Source of the DNA: Henckelia pumila
Lineage: Eukaryota > Streptophyta > Magnoliopsida > Lamiales > Gesneriaceae
NCBI RefSeq assembly: GCF_033568475.1
Contig: NW_027331831.1
Span: 9,610,001-9,674,000 of the forward strand
Reading direction: 5' to 3'
DNA length: 64,000 nucleotides
In this document: positions 60,901-64,000 of the stretch, piece by piece
Position numbering within the stretch: the stretch's first letter is position 1
How the letters are laid out: each line of letters opens with the position of its first letter
The notes under the pieces: model-generated
What the model was told of the DNA's origin: nothing
The model's input: the letters and a program-made list of their open reading frames with translations, nothing else
Databases searched by the model: none
Translations under genes and position numbers: made by a program

Positions 60901-61404
60901 TATTGAACCAGGATGTCCCAATCGATCATGCCAATTTGTTAATATTGAAGAACTATTAACCACCATATTTGATTCGATTGGCCTTATATGTGTATAATGC
61001 AATCCAGTAGGGAGCATTGATAATTTTTCAACCACATATTTCTTTCCTGATTTATATGTGGTAAGACACATATATTTCTGATTTCCATCAGTTATCGTCT
61101 CAGTATCATACCCATGAGAGTATATGTCATTAAAACTCAACAAATTTCTTTTCGATTGTGGTGAATATAAAGCATCATTTATCAGAAATTTTGTACCATT
61201 AGGTAACAAAAAATGTGCTTTTCCACAACCTTCAATCAAGTCTACAGGACCTGATATGGTATTCACCATTGTTTTTGTTGGTTTTATTTCCAAGAAATAT
61301 CTTTCATCTCGCAGAATAGTGTGTGTTGTACCACTATCTGGTATGCAAATTTCCATGATATTATTTCCATGTTTGCTCATAGCATTTTCCATATCAAACT
61401 TCAC
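57910..61404 (-). CDS. pol: Copia pol (PR-IN-RT-RNase H)
   Basis: 1,164 codons, uninterrupted. Protease active site Asp-Ser-Gly-Thr at residues 23-26. Integrase zinc region with His-x-Arg-Leu-Gly-His and Cys-x2-Cys at about 155-200; integrase core with Gly-Asp-Ile-Cys-Gly-Pro, Arg-Leu-Asp-Asn-Ala-Gly-Glu and Asn-Gly-x-x-Glu at about 220-330. Reverse transcriptase at about 670-920 with Met-Asp-Val-Val-Thr-Ala-Tyr-Leu-Tyr-Gly and the Tyr-Val-Asp-Asp box. RNase H at about 1000-1140 (Gly-Tyr-Ala-Asp-Ala-Gly-Tyr, Ser-Gln-Thr-Gly-Tyr). The domain order PR-IN-RT-RH is that of Ty1/copia. The frame is the same as gag but separated from it by three in-frame TAA codons (61521-61405 region), so it needs its own initiation, readthrough or splicing. 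Confidence 0.95.
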   Translation of the reverse strand: MKFDMENAMSKHGNNIMEICIPDSGTTHTILRDERYFLEIKPTKTMVNTISGPVDLIEGCGKAHFLLPNGTKFLINDALYSPQSKRNLLSFNDIYSHGYDTETITDGNQKYMCLTTYKSGKKYVVEKLSMLPTGLHYTHIRPIESNMVVNSSSILTNWHDRLGHPGSIMMRRIIENTHGHPLKDQKIFQNNKFQCKACSLGKLIIRPSPAKIQTESPIFLERIQGDICGPIHPPCGPFRYFMVLIDASSRWSHVCLLSTRNVAFARLMAQIIKLRNQFPDYTIKKIRLDNAGEFTSQTFNDYCMSMGITVEHPVAHVHTQNGLVESLIKRLQLIARPMIMKTKLPISIWGHAILHAAALIRIRPSAYHKFSPLQLAFGKEPNISHLRIFGCMVYVPIAPPQRSKMGPQRKIGIYIGYDSPSIIRYLEPQTGDVFTARFADCHFNEEIFPVLGGEKKHIEKEITWYVPSLLHLDPRTKQCEKDVQQIVHMQRIANQMPDAFADTKGVTKSYIHAVNAPARIEIPKKQIEDTHDVIKRLKRGRPVGSKDKNPRKRKGIEKHDDHKIENGVPEESPDDENILSEPQTDENREISINYINTGKIWNRKDIEDIDDIFSYNVACDIVNENEDHEPKSFGECKTRHDWVKWKDAIQVELDSLNKRNVFGPIVLTPEGVKPVGYKCVFIRKRNEKNEIVRYKARLVAQGFSQRPGIDYEETYSSVMDAITFRYLISLAVSENLEMCLMDVVTAYLYGSLDSDIYMKIPEGFKMPEAQSSKPREFYSVKLQRSLYGLKQSGRMWYNRLSEHLMKKGYVNDPICPCVFIKKTTSGCVIIAVYVDDLNIIGTNKEIQEVMMYLKEEFEMKDLGKTKYCLGLQIEQKECGIFVHQANYTEKILKRFNMDKSNPLSTPMVVRSLNIEKDPFHPCGDDEVILGPEVPYLSAIGALMYLANCTRPDISFAVNLLARFSSYPTKRHWNGIKHIFRYLRGTTDLGLLYSKDTNQSIIGYADAGYLSDPHKARSQTGYVFTRGGTAISWRSHKQTLVTTSSNHAEIIALHEASRECVWLKSMTKHIQISCGLTVEKKPVTLYEDNAACIAQMKEGYIKSDRTKHIPPKFFAYTQELEKNKDIDICYIQSSENSSDLFTKALPTTIFRKHIYNIGMRNLRNM

Positions 61405-61518
61405 AAAAAATGCAATAAAGAAAAATTAAGTACAATACAAATGCAAAATATAACATGCTTTATAATACAAGAATGCATTAAAAATACAAATTTGTTACAA
61501 TATAGTCCCACCAATCTT

Positions 61519-62565
61519 TTAATCAATGTCTTCGAAATCATTCAAAAAATCTGCAGCATTGAAACTAGTTGAGCCAATTAAATGGTCACTATTTTCAACA
61601 AAATTGGTCTCTTTTCCTTTCCCTTTTGTCGATTCTTTATAAAGCTTACATAGATGCTCAGGGGTTCGACAAATATGTGACAAATGTCCTGGAGTGCCAC
61701 ATCTATAACAAACACTCTCAGATCTTTTTGAGTGATTTTCATTTTCACTCGGGTTTTCATGCTGCCTTTTTGGTGGGTGGTTCGCGACGTTCTTTTGAGA
61801 TGAGTTATTGAAGTAACTATCTCTATTATTTTCATATCCACGGCCGCGACCACGACCGCGATCATTTTTACGTCTACGTCCACGTCCACGCCCACGTCCT
61901 CGACCTCGTCCACGACCAAAATCTGGTCTATGCCTTTGATTTTGATTTTCATTTTTCATTACGACATTTGCTTCAGGAAATGCCGTTGATCCAGTGGGTC
62001 GGGATTGATGATTTCTTATTAACAATTCGTTGTTCTTTTCCGCCACAAGAAGACATGCAATGAGCTCAGAATATCTCGTAAAACCACGCACTCTATACTG
62101 TTGCTGTAGAGTTATATTTGATGCGTGAAAAGTGGAAAACGTTTTCTCAAGCATTTCCATCTCTGTGACTTGAAGTCCACAGAATTTTAATTGCGAGACT
62201 ATTCGATACATTGCAGAATTATATTCACTGACTTTTTTAAAGTCTTGGATTCTCAACGAATTCCATTCATCACGGGCGGTCGGAAGTATCACTTCCCTTA
62301 TATGCTCAAATCTTTCTTTCAATCCTTTCCATAAAATCATTGGGTCTTTTTCTGTGAGATACTCACATTTCAACCCTTCATCAAGATGTCGGCGTAAGAA
62401 AATCATTGCCTTTGCTTTATCTTGTGAGGTTGATATATTAATTTCTTTGATTGTATCACTTAGACCCAATGACTCAAGATGCATTTCTACATCGAGAGTC
62501 CATGGCATATAATTCTTTCCAGTGATATCGAGCGCAACGAATTCAATCTTTGCCAAATTTGACAT
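61519..62565 (-). CDS. gag: Copia gag (UBN2-type capsid, zinc knuckle)
   Basis: 348 codons from the ATG at 62565, which opens with the family-typical Met-Ser-Asn-Leu-Ala-Lys; an in-frame ATG nine codons upstream (62592) is possible. A gag capsid-type domain (residues 10-190) is followed by an Arg-Gly repeat tract (about 225-250) and a CCHC knuckle Cys-x2-Cys-x4-His-x4-Cys (about residue 297). Ends at TAA 61521-61519. The bases TTATTTTTCTAG just before the ATG look like a 3' splice site. Confidence 0.9.
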   Translation of the reverse strand: MSNLAKIEFVALDITGKNYMPWTLDVEMHLESLGLSDTIKEINISTSQDKAKAMIFLRRHLDEGLKCEYLTEKDPMILWKGLKERFEHIREVILPTARDEWNSLRIQDFKKVSEYNSAMYRIVSQLKFCGLQVTEMEMLEKTFSTFHASNITLQQQYRVRGFTRYSELIACLLVAEKNNELLIRNHQSRPTGSTAFPEANVVMKNENQNQRHRPDFGRGRGRGRGRGRGRRRKNDRGRGRGRGYENNRDSYFNNSSQKNVANHPPKRQHENPSENENHSKRSESVCYRCGTPGHLSHICRTPEHLCKLYKESTKGKGKETNFVENSDHLIGSTSFNAADFLNDFEDID

Positions 62566-62596
62566 GGTGGTACTAGAAAAATAACAATACATTTTA

Positions 62597-62866
62597 TTAG
62601 TTAATTTCCATTAATATGACAATACAAAATAATGGATAAACGAAGATTACAAGTGCGTATACAAATAGAGAAAAAATAGGTGGTGGAAAATCGCTGGTGA
62701 GTACAAAACTCGTGAACATGATGATCATAGTCGTTATGAAAAATATCCTTAGAAAAGCCAAAAACTCCATCTTCTTTTTCGAAAAAAACCGAGGAGAATG
62801 TTTTGAGATGAAGAATGAATTTTGGTGTGATTGAAAATGAGTTTGAGTGAACATATTTATAGGCAA
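62597..62866 (-). CDS. Hydrophobic ORF in copia leader
   Basis: An 89-codon frame between the 5' LTR and gag, or about 57 codons if started at its second Met (Met-Glu-Phe-Leu-Ala). The C-terminal two thirds are strongly hydrophobic with two likely membrane segments separated by a Pro-rich turn. It ends just five bases before the upstream gag ATG. It is not a standard copia protein; it may be a chance frame or part of a spliced leader. Confidence 0.35.
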   Translation of the reverse strand: MPINMFTQTHFQSHQNSFFISKHSPRFFSKKKMEFLAFLRIFFITTMIIMFTSFVLTSDFPPPIFSLFVYALVIFVYPLFCIVILMEIN

Positions 62867-63366
62867 AAAAACTAGCCGTTTATGACCGTTTGTGACCGTT
62901 GAGGGTAAGAAAAAAATGATTATGTGTTGAATAAAAATTCATGATAATCATGTGATGCGTATAATGATAATCATAATTAAATATACGCAATAAAATATAT
63001 ATCATATCACGTTATTATAAGGTCAGTGTCCTAGACAACCTCTTATATAATAACATGAAATTATATATTGATATAGTTAGTATATATACATATATCATAT
63101 CAGGTTATTGTTTAAAAACCTTAGAGGCTTTTATACTTGTCGTATCCCTTACCGGGAGTGTGGGATGTCGTCTTAACATCCTCCCAGGATTTATAACAAG
63201 TTTTTAAAAACTAATTTTTTTTTTTCATAACATGATAATATATATTAAATATATACACAATAAACAATAAAATAATTATTCTTACTTGTTGAATATTTTT
63301 GACTTCTTCTTGTATTTTGGATCGTCGGAAAATATAGAGAACCTTCGAGCGATCGTGCTGATAACG

Positions 63367-63635
63367 TGTTGTGAAAAAGTAAAAATTTACGGTAAAAAGT
63401 AAATATTCCAAAACTCAAAATATATCAAACTCTACACTTTATAATATTTTTCTCTCAACTTCAATTGTATTTTTCATCACAAATGAAGACCTTTTTATAG
63501 ATCCACATTTGAGATTAGTCCAAAAATTAAAACATCATCATCTACATCATCACACACTAATTTTCCACATTTTACAACTCAATATTCAACATTCAATATT
63601 CAATATTCAACATAATAATAATATATTTTTCAACA
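63367..63635 (-). promoter_or_regulatory. Copia 5' LTR and promoter
   Basis: Minus-strand TATA box CTATAAAAAGG at about 63500-63490 and poly(A)-type signals downstream. The sequence next to the LTR (minus strand, from 63366) reads CGTTATCAGCACGATC, the place of a primer-binding site; its tRNA is not obvious. Confidence 0.8.
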
Positions 63636-63640
63636 ATAAT

Positions 63641-64000
63641 AAACAAACATGAATATTATATAATATATATAATAAACAAACATGAATATTAAATAATATA
63701 AGCATGTAAAGATCTCATAAACCTTGATGATTCGGCCTAATCTGAGCTTGTGTCCAATTTTATTAGGAAATTTTTTAATTTTACAAACAATAAACTTGCA
63801 ATATATATAGATTTTATATTTGAGATACATCTCAACTAAAAATTTTTGAGTCTGTCGTTGTATCGTGAATATATATATATATATATCATGTAGGTGCGAT
63901 GAGATTATTAATGTATACGAAAACAAATGTCAATGTTCCTGTTTGTCTTGATGAACCCTTGTGCCGAATATTTAAATCCACATCTGACCAAAATTTGCTC
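63641..64000. other. Right flank, no gene seen
   Basis: AT-rich DNA beyond the copia target duplication, with a duplicated 'aataaacaaacatgaatatta' type segment at 63640-63690 and a TA run near 63870. Confidence 0.5.

Larger units (their letters stand above)
57476..63635 (-). mobile_element. Complete Ty1/copia retrotransposon, 6.16 kb
   Basis: LTRs at 57476-57744 and 63367-63635 (269 bp each, three differences by eye), each TGTTG...CAACA, flanked by the 5-bp target duplication ATAAT (57471-57475 and 63636-63640). In minus orientation: 5' LTR, leader, hydrophobic upstream ORF, gag, pol, polypurine tract (GGGGGAG next to 57745), 3' LTR. The roughly 1 percent LTR divergence points to a recent insertion. 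Gag and pol are both open, so it may be competent or very recently so. Confidence 0.95.

Noticed and set aside
61519-61952. 124-codon frame overlapping gag
   Set aside because: Alternate frame of the Arg-Gly repeat tract and zinc knuckle of gag; low complexity only.

Overview
The window is nuclear DNA of a flowering plant, most likely a eudicot. The evidence is plant-only gene families (a BURP/PG1beta pair, a DUF936 protein, an MBD9 homologue), intron-containing genes in AT-rich DNA, and a dense mixture of Ty1/copia, Ty3/gypsy, Helitron, hAT-type MITE, CACTA and SINE sequences. I cannot name the species. Exon coordinates come from splice motifs and frame continuity read by eye.

Left part (1-20.8 kb): an LTR and a stop-ridden gag from a Ty3/gypsy element (545-2098), a 2 kb foldback element (2190-4240), then a tandem duplication with a period near 8.28 kb. 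Unit A is about 4230-12340 and unit B about 12540-20660. Each unit carries one polygalacturonase non-catalytic (PG1beta/BURP) gene. Both genes carry the same one-base frameshift just before the BURP domain, inside a 325-bp tract that is identical between units. The units act as each other's empty sites: A alone has a hAT MITE with an 8-bp target duplication, a 2.6 kb TIR element with a nested SINE, and a 1.1 kb TIR element. B alone has a 4.0 kb non-autonomous Helitron.

Middle (20.8-42 kb): a cyclin-T gene on the minus strand is split. Exons 1-2 lie at 40.0-41.7 kb and the later cyclin-box exons at 21.6-22.4 kb. About 17.6 kb lies between them, holding an inverted pair of broken X8-domain genes, MITEs, a CACTA end next to a Helitron end, a Ty3/gypsy relic whose five stops are all TGA, a 1.8 kb copia-type LTR with an initiator-Met primer site, and another retroelement relic.

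Right (42-64 kb): two genes that look intact. A four-exon DUF936 gene (42.6-44.7 kb, plus) and a ten-exon MBD9-type chromatin reader (46.4-56.1 kb, minus; 1,894 codons with every junction in frame) converge on each other. The DUF936 gene is divergent from cyclin-T exon 1. The window closes with a structurally complete, young Ty1/copia element (57476-63635, minus) with 269-bp LTRs and an ATAAT target duplication.

Functionally, the MBD9 homologue (chromatin reading) and cyclin T (transcription elongation kinase partner) are housekeeping regulators and the PG1beta pair acts in the cell wall. Nothing suggests an operon-like or coordinated pathway. The most unusual content is the natural record of gene breakage and insertion.
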